Below are positions 11,446-23,465 of a DNA stretch of 64,000 bases, in pieces (within the stretch, counting starts at the first letter, position 1; the number at the start of each line of letters is the position of its first letter). The stretch comes from Oehlia diaphana. Lineage: Eukaryota; Glomeromycota; Glomeromycetes; Glomerales; Glomeraceae. Where the stretch lies: the NCBI GenBank assembly GCA_003833135.1, contig QZLH01000687.1:1-64000 (forward strand). The letters run 5' to 3'. Position numbers and translations under genes: made by a program. Below the pieces are notes generated by a model. That model was not told the origin of the DNA. It saw nothing but the letters and a program-made list of their open reading frames with translations, and searched no databases.

Positions 11446-12440
11446 ATTATTCGTGGTAATGATGATTGTAATTGGTAATAATGATTTGCTATGAGGGGAT
11501 ATAAAGTATAGCAGATAAGTATTTATATAAATTTTATTTAAAGGAAATAATACCAGATTATTTCACTTAATTAAATATACGTGAAAAGGACCTGCTTCTC
11601 ACAAGAGAAAAAAAAAAAGAAAAAAAAAAATACTTTTTTTGATATCCCTCATAATATATAATAATTTTTTTCTAATAATACATAATAATACAACAAACAA
11701 TTCTTTTTTTTTTTTTTATAACAATATTCTTTGTTTACTTTGTGCGGGTTCTTTCTTCTGAAACCCTTTTTTTTAAAGTGAAACAAAAACACACATTGTA
11801 TATCATATAAGGAACACTTTACCTAGATTTGTACTAACTTTGTCTGTTTAACAAGTTGCGATCTGCAAAAGGATCCACAACGGACTTATCGATTTCTTTA
11901 ATGTTAATACAGTTAGTTAAACAAAAAGGATTGTTTCACGAAGTTTCATGATTATATGCCTGGAAATTTTTAAGATTTATCGTCATATTTTATCAACTCC
12001 TTACTCAACTATATTTAGAATATAAAGTATTATCATTCTGTTCATGCGTAGTATTTATTATTAAACTAAATGCTTATATTACAAATAAAAATTGAAATCT
12101 ATACAATGGTTTCTACAATAAATATATCCATATAGGTATAATAATAGCTACGCACTGATGATTCTAAATAAAATAAATTATAGTAGAATAAAGTAATTTT
12201 TAATCATTTATAATCAGCGCCAAAAAAAAAAAACTTTTATCCTTTGTAGTATTCAGTTGTTACGGTTCTTTCAAAATCCGAAACGTTTTGCCCGGTGAAC
12301 TTTCTATATATGCATCCGAAACCTCCGAAACCTTATATCTTTTTTGTTGATCAAATTGGGTGAAACCGCAACATTACTCTCAGGTACATTTATTATTTTC
12401 TAAATATATAATTACTCCTATCGTCTAATAATATATTATA
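11446..12440. other. Promoter side of the LRR gene, no gene seen
   Basis: AT-rich with A and T runs at about 11605-11720. The first few hundred bases upstream of 11445 must hold the LRR promoter. No coding sequence is recognised. Confidence 0.4.
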
Positions 12441-12735
12441 CATGGGTGAATTAACTCATGTCCCATGGTAATTAGGCAATACACGTGTAATGCCGAAAAT
12501 ATAAAATAGTATATTCCTCATTATTGCACCAATGAATTGCAGAAATGCTATGCCGATTTGATGATCTCATTTCTGCAATTCGCCATTATAGTGTTTCGAC
12601 AATTCACCAATTAAGCATTACTGCGGTCAGCGCAGTGTTGATTCATTTCGGCAATTCGGCAATTTGACATTGCGGCTGTGTACATTTTGCCGCCGTAATA
12701 TTTCGGCATCACCTAATTTTAATTCACGTATATAT
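12441..12735. mobile_element. Inverted-repeat element with TGCCGAAA ends
   Basis: The left end has GGTGAATTAA, AATTAGG and ATGCCGAAA. The right end, read on the other strand, has CGTGAATTAA, AATTAGG and GATGCCGAAA. Inside, GAATTGCAGAAATG and its exact reverse complement CATTTCTGCAATTC are about 20 bp apart and would form a hairpin. The segment is richer in G+C than its surroundings. No transposase is present. Boundaries are approximate. Confidence 0.5.
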
Positions 12736-13248
12736 ATTATCTTAATAAACATCTATTTTTCCTAAAAATAGTTGAATTGAAACTGCGGACCTCTTTATTA
12801 TTCCCAATTTATCATGAATCTCGAATAATTTACAGTGTGTTTCGGTTTAATTTTTTTTTTTTGAAGTGATTAAGTAAAATTTATTTATTTTATTTTAACA
12901 CTTATTGAAATTAACTTCTTTAGGACATTTTAATGTCAAAAAAAAGGCAACTGGCCTACTAAAAAAAATATTCTGTCCAATATGATTTATAAATTATTCT
13001 TATAAAGGTGTAACGATGTAGATCAATTGAGTTTAAAATCGATTTTGAAAAAAAAAATCAGATTGTTTCATCAAATCTTTAAGGAATTTACTATTAAGAT
13101 ATGGAAAAATAATTTTTTTTAAAATAAAAAAAAATGCGATTTTTTCGTTTTTTATTTGTTTTATAATGGATCAAAATAAGAATTATAAAATGAAATTATA
13201 AATCACATGATGATTGTCGATAAACCATCTTATGATGCCTAAATTGGG
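12736..13248. other. Spacer between elements
   Basis: AT-rich DNA with T and A runs. I see no gene or RNA structure. Confidence 0.4.
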
Positions 13249-13806
13249 TTACTGTACATTTCGCTGAAATCCATTTCACCTAAGCCATTTCGCCGAAGGA
13301 TGTTTCGCTTCACCAAAGTGCATTTTATCGAATCCATTTCACCGATTCGTCCATTTCGCCGAATGGACATTTCACCGAAAATGGTAGCGAGTTAACATTT
13401 TTTATAAAAATGTTCATCGCGCAATAAAAATAAATAAAAATAGCTTTTTTTCCCAGGTTATTTTAACATTCAAGTAACTGATATTAATTGTTAAGCAATA
13501 AATAAAGAAATTTCCTGAAAACAATTATTCGCGAAAAAGTATAAAGTGAAAAAAAGATTAATGTATTAATGTATTATAAACAACGAGATAAATTTAATAA
13601 AATTTATCTAATTCAAAAATTTTTCTAGTAAAGATTTCTTTATGTATTAGTGTAAAAACAATAAAATAATCAAATGGAATAAATGATTTTTTGGCAAAAT
13701 TTCCATTCGACAAAATGTCCATTCGGTGAAACGTCCTTTCGGCGAAATATCCCTTCGGCGGCGAAATGAGTTTCGGCGAAAAGTTCCGAACTCCCGATAC
13801 TGTAAG
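13249..13806. mobile_element. Foldback-type element with TTTCGCCGAA subrepeats
   Basis: At about 13255-13385 there are many degenerate copies of CATTTCGCCGAA. At about 13690-13795 the reverse form, TTCGGCGAAATG, is repeated. The arms are therefore long inverted repeats built of short tandem units, and the outermost bases are also inverted (TTACTGTA versus TTACAGTA). The AT-rich core between the arms has no coding capacity. This is the layout of foldback elements. Confidence 0.65.
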
Positions 13807-13807
13807 G

Positions 13808-13943
13808 CAGTGTTGGTATTTTCTGGAATCTGGAATCTGGAATCATGTATTCCAGATTAATTTCAGTGGTTTTTAAAGTACTGGAATCAAAATTCCAGAT
13901 TCCAGAGGCCATTTGGAATCAAAACCGGAATTTCCCATCACTG
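13808..13943. mobile_element. Tiny hAT-like MITE
   Basis: 136 bp beginning CAGTGTTGGT and ending with the complement of CAGTGATGGG, the usual hAT end form. The interior is made of GGAATCTGGAATC units in both orientations, so most of it can fold. It abuts the foldback element. The flanking 8 bp on each side (CTGTAAGG and ATTCAATT) do not match, so no target duplication is visible. Confidence 0.55.
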
Positions 13944-14396
13944 ATTCAATTTTGTAAATTGTAATGACTTAAGACAGAAAAAATTTTTCTTCTTATATAT
14001 TATATTTATTTTACATTGTATTTTATTCCACAGAAATCTTTTCTCGAATTAACGCGTTCATTGTGATGTATCACAAATAGAATGAATTTGGGAGAATAAT
14101 ATAAATAAATATATGAGAAAAAAATACAAAAAGGTATTTGTGAAGAAATATATCTAATTCCGATTAAGTTTTACCTTTACTGAAACATATCTACATATGT
14201 TACCAATAATAAAAAATTATTGTTATAACTATATTATCCTATGTAACTATATACGTTTTTATGAGTTTTTCTGAAGTTGATTTAAGAATTCATTTAAAAA
14301 ACAACTTTATAAATAAAAGGTGTCAGTGGTATATTGTTTTTGAAATTCATTAAAACAAACGATCTCATTATCTTTTTCAAAATTTTAATTAATTAC
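13944..14396. other. 3' flank of the TPX2-like gene
   Basis: AT-rich spacer without a recognisable gene. Confidence 0.4.
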
Positions 14397-16293
14397 TTAT
14401 TCAGTAATCTCGCATTCATAAATTGGCGTTAGTGCACAAACGCCTGTTATTTGATATGAATGAAGTATCGGGTCGTTGATATTATCTATATTATCAAGAT
14501 CAAATAACGAATCTCTAAAAGAGTATTCGTAATTATTCAATAATTTCATATATTTTTCACCGATCATGGGAGAAATTGGTCTTGCCGATGGTTGTATATT
14601 TATCGCATTGCGTACCTTTAATTAACATAAATGCATAAAAAGTTAAATATCGAAAAAAGATCGATAATATGAATTAGTTTTTATATATTACCTCTTCCTC
14701 CCTGATATTTGATATTCCTTTTTCCTCAGCTTCCTTTTCTCGGAATCTTTTGTGTTCGTCAGAAATATGACGTTCTTCCATACGAGTATCAGAAAAACCA
14801 ATTGGTTCTGTTGGTGGAGAACATTCAGGTTTTCTAGAAATTTCGAGCTCAAAATTAGGGAGAGATTGTGCATGGAGTGGCTTAGGTTTTGGTATGGCCG
14901 GTGAATATGGAAAGTTAAATATCGAAAAAGATCGATAATATGAATTAGTTATTATATCTTACCTCTTCCTCCCTGATCTTTGATATTCTTTGTTCCTCAG
15001 CTTCTTTCTCTCGGAATATTCTGTGTTCGTCAGAAATATGACGTTCTTCCATACGAGTATCAGAAAAACCAATTGGTTCTGTTGGTGGAGGACATTCAGG
15101 TTTTCTAGGAATTTCGGGCGCAAAATTGAGAAGAGGTTGTGCATGGAGTGACTTAAGTTTTGTTATGGCCGGTGAATATGGAAAGTTAAATATCGAAAAA
15201 AGATCGATAATATGAATTAGTTTTTATATCTTACCTCTTCCTTCCTGATCTTTGCTATTCTTTGTTCCTCAACTTCCTTCTCTCGGAATCTTTTGTGTTC
15301 GCCATAAAAATCAATTGGTTCTATTGATGAAGGACATTCAGGTTTTCTAGGAATTTCGGGCTCAAAATTGGGGAAAGATTGTGCATGGAGTGTCTTAGGT
15401 TTTGTTATGGCCGGTGAATATGATTCAGTCAGCTTTGGCTTTTGTACTTTTGATATTTCGCGTTCTTCTGTAGATAATATACTGAACAATAATCAATTAA
15501 TTACCCGACTTATGAATGATTTTCGCATTTATTTTCTTTATTTGAACTTCAATTAATTAGTGAATTATAACTTACGTAGTGGGTTTAGACCTATCTTTAA
15601 TGCGCAAGTACGGAGATTTCGGTACAGTTAAGGTATTTGAACGTACTTTACCAGACTTTTTTTAAAGGAATTATTGCGATTGTTAGCTTCAAAATCACGA
15701 CGTTTGATTTTTGAAACGTATTATCATCTGATACCTTAGCATCGAATCTGGTTGGATTTTCTAAAAATGGTGATTTGGGGGAATTTTCTTTATTACGAGA
15801 TTTACTGGCCCGCAATTCAGTATAAAATTTGAAAGGCTTTGGCACTGTTGGTACAAACGCACGTTTCTAATAGACGAAATATATTATTATTATAAACGCG
15901 TTAAAATGATAATATGACAATCCACTTCAAATTTATAATAATTACTTGTATTCCACCGCCACTCTTTTGAGCTAAATAATTTTTAGTTTGTGGCGATTGA
16001 GTCCTTGACATGACCCGACTAACATTATATTCAAACTTTTCGGCCGTTTTTTTTTCAGTTTTTGTTACTAAATAATTTTTATTTTGTGGTGTTTGAGTAC
16101 TTGTCGCTACTGACATGACCCGATTAAGATTACATTCAAACTTTTCGGCCGTTTTGTTTTCAGTTTTTGTTACTAAATAATTTTTATTTTGTGGTGTTTG
16201 AGCCCTTGACGCTACTGACATGGCCCGACTAACATTACATTCAAACTTTTCGGCCACCTCAGGTTTGTCATTATTAAAATTAGTTGCGTCCAT
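14397..16293 (-). CDS. TPX2-like spindle protein with tandemly duplicated exons
   Basis: Seven exons, all in phase: 16293-15946, 15866-15735, 15655-15576, 15481-15235, 15151-14963, 14880-14692, 14615-14397; 467 residues. TPX2 family features are VPKPFKFYTELRAS, LTVPKSPYLRIKDRSK and a repeated unit with LHAQSxPNFxPEIPRKPEC followed by a charged HKRFREKEAEE helix and IREEE. The tail begins VRNAINIQPSARPISP. TPX2 proteins bind microtubules and activate Aurora kinase at the spindle. Exons 4, 5 and 6 are copies; exons 5 and 6 are each exactly 63 codons and the genomic period is about 271 bp including the intron. Exon 1 holds three copies of AEKFECNxxRxMSVA...TPQNKNYLVTKTE. The 74-nt intron 2 has a GCTAAC branch site. 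Identity as TPX2 is by motif only. Confidence 0.75.
14692..15481 (-). repeat. Tandem 271-bp exon-intron repeat, three copies
   Basis: Units start near 14691, 14962 and 15234. Exons and introns are both duplicated: the intron motif TTCATATTATCGATC with TTTCGATATTTAACTTT appears after each copy. Copies differ by scattered substitutions and, in the 5'-most copy, a deletion of the DTRMEERHI segment. All copies keep phase-0 borders. Confidence 0.9.
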
Positions 16294-16440
16294 ATTTTGT
16301 TTTCAGTTTTTGTTACCAAAAATCAGTTTAGAGCAAAGTCAACAAGTTTTGTTTCAGTTTTTGCTACCAAGAATCAGTTTAAAACAAAGTCACCAAGGTT
16401 TGTTTTCAATTTTTGTCACTATCTTTGTCACCATCTGGGA
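16294..16440. repeat. About 51-bp tandem repeat upstream of the TPX2-like start
   Basis: Units begin TTTTGTTTTCAGTTTTTGTTACCAA and TTTTGTTTCAGTTTTTGCTACCAA, followed by AATCAGTTTA...CAAAGTCA, with a third shortened unit. The same TTTTGTTTTCAGTTTTTGTTAC sequence lies inside exon 1 (about 16150), so the exon repeat seems to have spilled into the 5' flank. Confidence 0.7.
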
Positions 16441-17492
16441 CTTGTTGATCACACACGTATAGCATGCCAATAGAAATTATCATCTTTTTTATAAACAGAT
16501 TATTTACAGATTTTAGAATTTTTAACAATGTTCACACGTATGACGTAAGGTTTTTATTCTGTCAAAAGCGAATAAACAGGTTTTTAATTAGTCCGTTAAT
16601 ATTAATGTTACACTACGATATACTATAATTCAAGCAAAACTGAGGTATATTGAAATAACACTTGGTAAAACTGTTAAATTACAACCTTTTCAAATAAGAT
16701 CCAATGAGATCCAGTGTTCCACAACTTGAACCATAACATTGTTTGTAACCTTTAAAGACTATAAAACTTTATTAAGCTTAGTCTTTTTCTTTAATAAAAT
16801 GTTTTGGAATTCACGTAAGTAAGATTAAGAACTAAATGAATGATCTTTTCCTTGTAATTTTTTGTGAAACTTCTAAAATATGCAAAGAGTAAAATCTGGT
16901 ATTTTAACGTAATGATTTTTTTTTGGACTATAAAAAATAATATCTATCAATCCCTCTATTCATTCATTGGTTATTTTAGTAATTTTCCTAAGTTGAGCAT
17001 GTTTATCTGATTTTCTTACAGCACTTGTCCTATAAAATACTGATTCTGATTGGTGAAAATTATATCCAATAACAAGATTTGACAAATTTCTATTAATTAA
17101 TATATAAGTTGTATCAAATTTCTGATTTTTTAAAACATAAGAGTACTTTATTAACTCAATGTTAGTATTTGTAGGATTTGAAAGAATAAAATTGAAATTA
17201 GTAATATCATATCTATACAATCATCCATCAGATTTCAACTTGTAATCACATCTTTTAAATTTTTTTGGGTATAATTGATAATAAGTGATGGTTTTCCATT
17301 AGATAGATAAAATATTTACAAGTAAAAGAATCGTTCTTTAATCCTGTTATGTCAATGAGAGTTGCAATCTGTTTCTTTATTTGAATCATTTTCATAATAT
17401 TTGATGGTAATATATATAATATAATATCACATTAGATTTTTAAAGTTGATGAATTATATCCATAACTATATGCAAAGTACAAATATTTCCTA
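16441..17492. other. Spacer; no supported gene
   Basis: A minus-strand open frame of 86 codons at 16960-17220 has moderately protein-like composition (YSYVLKNQKFDTTYILI) but no recognised domain. It may be a relic. Nothing else is seen. Confidence 0.35.
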
Positions 17493-17925
17493 TACAGTCA
17501 ACTCTAAATATAATGAACCTTCTGTTCTAAGAGATTTAGTTCGATATATAGTAAATTTGTTATATAATATACCAAACTAGTTTTCTTTATAGGTAATTTA
17601 GGCCAAATTTGTAATGCTGACCAAAATTATAATTTCTTTTTAACGTAAATTTTCAAAAAAATTATTAGTCATTCTAGCCAGCACTATAAAATTGGCCTGG
17701 ACTACTATATAGACATATGACCATTCATTATAGAAAGTATAAAATTATTATATAGCTGATATATAGGAGCTGATTAAATTCAGTTTGAATGCATTATATA
17801 GTATTTTATTATAAAAGTTCATTATATTCAATGAAATTATTTATAAAAAATCAGTTCTGGAAATTATGATTCAGTATAACGAGATTTTAGTACAAACAGG
17901 TTTGTTATAACCAGAGTCGACTGTA
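17493..17925. mobile_element. pogo/Tigger-like non-autonomous element
   Basis: The left end is TACAGTCAACTCTAAATATAA. The right end, read backwards, is TACAGTCGACTCTGGTTATAA. TA sits at both borders, as expected of a Tc1/mariner target duplication. The interior of about 400 bp repeats TATAGT/ATATAG motifs and has no transposase frame. It is a larger relative of the 6385-6587 element. Confidence 0.75.
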
Positions 17926-20464
17926 TTATTAAATAAATAACTATTATTTTTTACTCGAGTTGCTGTACCATATTTTTTTTTTCTAATAATTGCAATAAAT
18001 TATTTTAAGATTTTTAAAGAAATACTTATAAACTTTATTTTTTCTTTATTTAATCAACTAAATAATCATTATATATATGTAATTTTAAATTTATTTATAT
18101 TAAACGTTCATTTATTCTATTCATTATTTTCCAAAATTTTTTACTACACAATTTATAATAATCTATAAAAGATTCTTTTTTTAATAATGCTATTTTAAAT
18201 TAATTATAATTTAATAATTACTTTAGATAACCTGAATTTTTCCATTTTTTTTGTTTACAAATATGGAATATACATATTAAAGCTAAATGAATTAATATAT
18301 AATTCATCTATTACATACTACTTAGTTTGATCTGTTTAAAACCCTTCTATTGAAAATATGAAAGCAGAAAATAAAAAATTTATTAGTCGAAAGTGACGAA
18401 GGATTATATATTATTATACAAAATAAAAGTTATATTATTTGATGTATTATTAAGTAAAATATTAACTCATGCAGTCATAAGTGATATTTTTACCATTTTC
18501 TATTATATATATATATAAAGGTTTAAAAAACATTAAAGAATTAAAATTGGTAACAAAATTTTTTTTTGAATTTAAATATTTAAACATATGTAATATAACA
18601 TTTTAACATTCTTTTGATTATAATAGAAATCCTGTATACTTTTATAGAAGCATAAAAAAAAGATGCATATTATCATTTTTAAGATGTCTTTTGAAGCACT
18701 TTTTTTCATTAAAATAATAAATTCAAATTCTTCTATATAAAGAAAATTAAATAGAATGCATAAATTATCAGAAATTTGTATTAAATTCAAGTTCATTAAT
18801 ATACTATTTTTAAAAAAGAGAAGATAATGATTATGATATTATAGAAAAGAATGATGAAGAAAAAATTCAATTAGATGATATTATTGATAAAAGCAAAAAA
18901 GAAGAAAGTATATATTTAGAAAAGAGAATGATCTAAATAAAAAATATTATTTAAAATGTGGATATATCATAAGTTTGATAGATTTCAGAAAAAAAATAAA
19001 AAGACATTTATAATGAAAAATTGTAAACTAGAAGAAATTAAATTTAATTCAGAATTTATGAGACGATTTATATGATTTATGTAATAAAACCTTTAAATCT
19101 ATTGGAAAAACAATTTTTTATAAAAATTTATTATGATTTAAGTAGAGATTTCTGAAGGATTGAATTAAATGATAACATTTCAAAGGATATTATTTGAAAT
19201 AAAGAGGCTGATTGTGATATTTTTGTAGCTGTTGTTGATGCTAATAAGAATTCAAAAAAAGTAATTTTTAACTGTCATATTAATAATTTAAAAGAATTAA
19301 AGAACTTGTATCCAATTCAATCATATTAATACAAATTGAAAATTGATCTGATGATTATTAGTTTTGATATAAATTTTAATTCCATTTTTTCAGACACTAA
19401 TATCAAATTAATAAAAAATTCTTATATTTTAAAAAATCCAAAATTTAATACTATAAAATTATCTTAATTAATAAAAAGAAGTATTTAGACAAATTGATTT
19501 GTTAAATACTGTCATTAAAACATAATTTTTGCTAATTAGAAGATAATAAATTATATACAGATATATTTGCTTATAGTCCAAAAACAAATTGCTATGTTAG
19601 ATTATTAGTTTGCCACCTTTTATATATTTGTTATTTTTGATACTCATATTTATAAATTATGTATATTTGACTTTAAAATATTTAAAAAGCCATTCATTAA
19701 TTTTCATAAATCACATACATTTGACTATCAATCGATTAACATAATACAGTAAATGTTAGTTCAAAAAATATAAGCTATTTTTATCAAAAGATAATTATTT
19801 TTTTAAATTAAAAAACAAAGCAAATTAAAATTAAATATATTAATTGTAAATATAATAATCTTTACCATCAATATCCATTTTTACTTCCTCTTCTAATTTT
19901 ATATCAGTTGATGGACATATCACATATAGGACATAATGCATTCATAATGCACAATATGTTTGCAGATTAAATATACAAAATGTTTCAGAGGACCTTAAGG
20001 TTAAGAAGAAACCAAAAAAAGCTTATAGTCAAAGATACAAAGAAAGGTTTTAGAACATTTGGCATATCTTAAGTAATTTTTAACTTGTTGAAATCCTATA
20101 TTTTTAACCTTTCGTCTGTAATATTGGCAAAAATAGTATAAAGCTTTTATTTATCCTATTGATTAAAGTTGAAATTTTACTTGATTGAAATGGTAACTTC
20201 TGATTAGTAGGAAATGGTTCTATAATATTAATATTTAAGGACTATTTAGACTTAGCTTGCATAAATAGGATTTTTAATTGCCAAAATAATCCAGATACAA
20301 AAATCATTAAAGATATTATTGAGATTAGAAATTACTTTAGGAAACAATGTATTTATTATGATACAGCCTTCATCTGAAACACATTATTAAATGAGAAAGC
20401 TATAATACAATATATAGCAATACTGTACTATTTGAAATTGATATTTAATACATCTAACATGATT
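17926..20464. other. Decayed repeat-derived DNA
   Basis: Stretches on the plus strand keep a coding-like texture (for example about 18830-18930, rich in GAT/GAA/AAA, and about 19210-19330) but are broken by many stops and shifts. The 3' part may be the eroded front of the LINE below. I cannot name a domain. Confidence 0.35.
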
Positions 20465-21420
20465 GATATATATACAGATGGCTTATTAATAAATTACTTT
20501 AATACAAAATTAAACATTTTCACAAAATACATAGGTACAGGTTGGATAATAATAAATAATAAAAATGAGGTAATACTGGAATGCAGCAGTTCAATTACAG
20601 AATAGCCATTATCTACACATGCAAAATTGAAAGCTATCCTATCAGTCATACTAGTTTTACAAACAGATCAGAAAGCAAATATTTTTACAAATTTTTAAGT
20701 CACGATAGATAGCATCAATCATACAAGAATAAAATTAATGAATGGAAAAAATAAAATACAAATATGATGCAAAAGCAATAATTACAGTATAATTAGTAGT
20801 GTAATCAATCTTATTAACAGCAAACATTTAGAAGTAAAGCTAATAAAAGTCAAAGATCACTTAGGAGTTAAAGGCAATGAAAAAGTAAATAAAGTGGCTA
20901 AGAATAACATAGGAAAATTACTTGCATCACAATTAATAATTTACAGCAAAAGAATTTAAAATTTGATTTATATTGGGATGGTAAAAAAGTAAACAAATAT
21001 ATCAGAAAATTTATAGATAATTTATGTAAGTCTGCATTAGAAGTATCATGATCTTTCAATCGCATATACAGAATAATTTTCCAAGATGTAGTAGAAGATA
21101 GAGAAAATAATTTAGGTATTATTTAAAAAGAATATAGCAACTGTACAATAACATCAGTAAATAACAATTTTATTAAACATTTAAAATTTACAAACAATTT
21201 ATTACCAATTTTGGAAATTATGAAAGAAAGGAAATATGATTTATATGGAGATGTAAAGTGCAGGCTATATTTTGTAGAAAATGAAGATGATGATCATATA
21301 ATTTATTGCTAACAACTCAGAGATAAATGGTTAATGATGGCTAATAATATCATATACAAATGTGAACAAATGCTTAAAGACTTTCTCTTACAAAAAAAAT
21401 ATCTTTAACTAAACCAAGAG
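20465..21420 (+). pseudogene. Dead LINE: RNase H domain and C-terminal zinc knuckle
   Basis: One frame reads through about 500 bp with RNase H-like blocks: DIYTDG, IGTGWIIINNKNEVILECSS, STHAKLKAILS, TIDSIN, and VKLIKVKDHLGVKGNEKVNK. This matches the RNase H domain at the end of fungal non-LTR retrotransposons. It continues to a C-x2-C-like finger (CRLYFVENEDDDHIIYC) seen at LINE C-termini. In-frame TAG, TAA and TGA codons interrupt it. Two of the four acidic catalytic positions look changed (Glu to Lys in AKLKA, Asp to Asn in VNK). The reverse transcriptase part upstream is too eroded to call. No LTR is seen. Confidence 0.7.
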
Positions 21421-23465
21421 AATATACAACAACTATATTTATGGAATAGAAATTTCTTTGTTCAATTTACAGGTTTTAATCAAGAGTTATCTATTCCATT
21501 TGTATATCTAATATTAAGAAATTTCTTTTTAAAGGAAGATATAGAGAACTCAGGTCTATTATTAAGTCAGAAAAAGCTACATTAACAATTACTTTTTTTT
21601 TTAGAAATATTTATTAAGGCTAAATCATCATCTTGTTAATCTTTTTCCTCTTATTCCTCAATTTGTTCATTAGGCAGATATATTGTTGGTAAAGCAATAT
21701 CTTCTAAATTATCTAGATTACTTGTAATCCCATGGTTTCTTTTCTTACTAGGATAAACCAATTTTCTGTTACATTTAAAATAATTATATACAACTAAATT
21801 ATTCTATTATATGATGATAATGAATCTTTATTAAGTATATTAGGAATTGATCTATTTCTTCTACTTGAAGGTGTAGTAATAGGTAGTGATCTGATTCTAT
21901 ATATGAAAAATCATCTGGATTCAATCTGGATGGCTGAAGTTAAATTCAGATGTAAATTCACATTCAAAAATTTTACAGATTATTCAAATTTCTACAGATC
22001 TATTCTTAATTTAGGATTTATCTGAATTTATCCTATAGAAATTCTCATTAATCATTATCTATTTTTATTCAAAACATGAAAAAATTGTATCATCCAGATC
22101 AGCATCCTAGGATTACCATCTGAATTTATTAATGAATCCATCCACCTAAAAATATTAGATACAGATATCCGGCTCCAATCTGGATTGAAGGATCAATTCA
22201 GGTTTATTAAATTTAGGATCAGAACACTAACGATAGGTTGAGAATAATCATCATCAAGTAAAGCAAAAATTGACTTTTTCTATACTATTTTGTATTGAAA
22301 GCTTGTAAGTGATTTTCAATAAGATTATTTATTAGGAATAAATTGATTTTCTTTATTGAACAGATAAATTAATCAATAGTAAATATAAAATCAGTTATAT
22401 TATTTTTTGAATTTTATATTAATCAATCATTGATAATATAAAAATTGATTTGTATTATCATAAGTAGACTTAAAAAGTTAAAAAAGCTTAAAAAGGTATA
22501 GAAAAGTATCAATCATTTCTTTCTTTTTCCAACTTTTTACCAATAATTTACATTTTGACAAAAATTTTAAAATTATGAATAACTGTAAAAAAATAAACAG
22601 AATGCTTATATAAGCCACCTTATAAAACTTCTCAACGAGATACTACTGCTTCTAATAATTCTTTAATTGATCCAATTGATCTGAATAGGGCCTCTCAATC
22701 TCAATTACTATTTGAGGTCAACTAAAAAGATCGAGAAAGACCATCATCATGTACACTACAACAGTCAATTAAATGATATATATAATTAATTTATTAAAAT
22801 TTATAAAGCATATTCTTATTATAATTATCCAAATTTGTCTTCAGAAAAAGTTTAGAAGAATTAAGACTGCAAAGACCTTTTCAAAAAATAAGATGAGCGA
22901 ATTGCAAATTATGATGAACGATCATTATTAAAAATGTTATTTGATCGCCATTATTATTCTTCTAAAATCAGTAAGGATAGTGATGACAGTTTAAACAGTT
23001 CTGTCATAAATATTTACGACTATTCATAGCGTGCTGATAAGGTTTAACATTTTTTGCATTTATATTAATTTTTTTAATTAATTTTGATAATAAGTCAGAT
23101 TTTATTTTTAGCTAAAAAATTTACTACAAAATGTGCTTGATACGCATTCATTAACAATTCAAACGGCACAACTGCAAAGAAGTAGAAACTATGATGATGA
23201 AATACAATATTTTGACTATCTATACCCATCAAGGGCTTTTCAATAAGTTTTCATTGATTAGCATAATATAATTTTTAATACTAACAATGGAATATGAAAA
23301 ATTTACCAAAAAGTATCAGAGTAAAATTAATGAAGGAATCAGTAGAGAAAATAGATGAAGTGTTATTAGCTGGTGGGAATCTTATAATGGATGATTGATA
23401 TCAATTTATTTTCAATATAGATAGTTATTTTTTTTTTATTATTAGCATTATATAATAAATCACTT
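21421..23465. other. Repeat-derived AT-rich DNA, no intact gene
   Basis: At about 21900-22215 there are several ATCTGGAT/ATCCAGAT motifs in both orientations, suggesting another eroded inverted-repeat element with unclear ends. At about 22625-22740 and 22880-23240 short coding-like stretches occur with stops. None can be assigned. Confidence 0.35.

Noticed and set aside
16960..17220. 86-codon minus-strand frame as a gene
   Set aside because: No domain, no neighbouring exons and repeat-rich surroundings; kept only as a possible relic.
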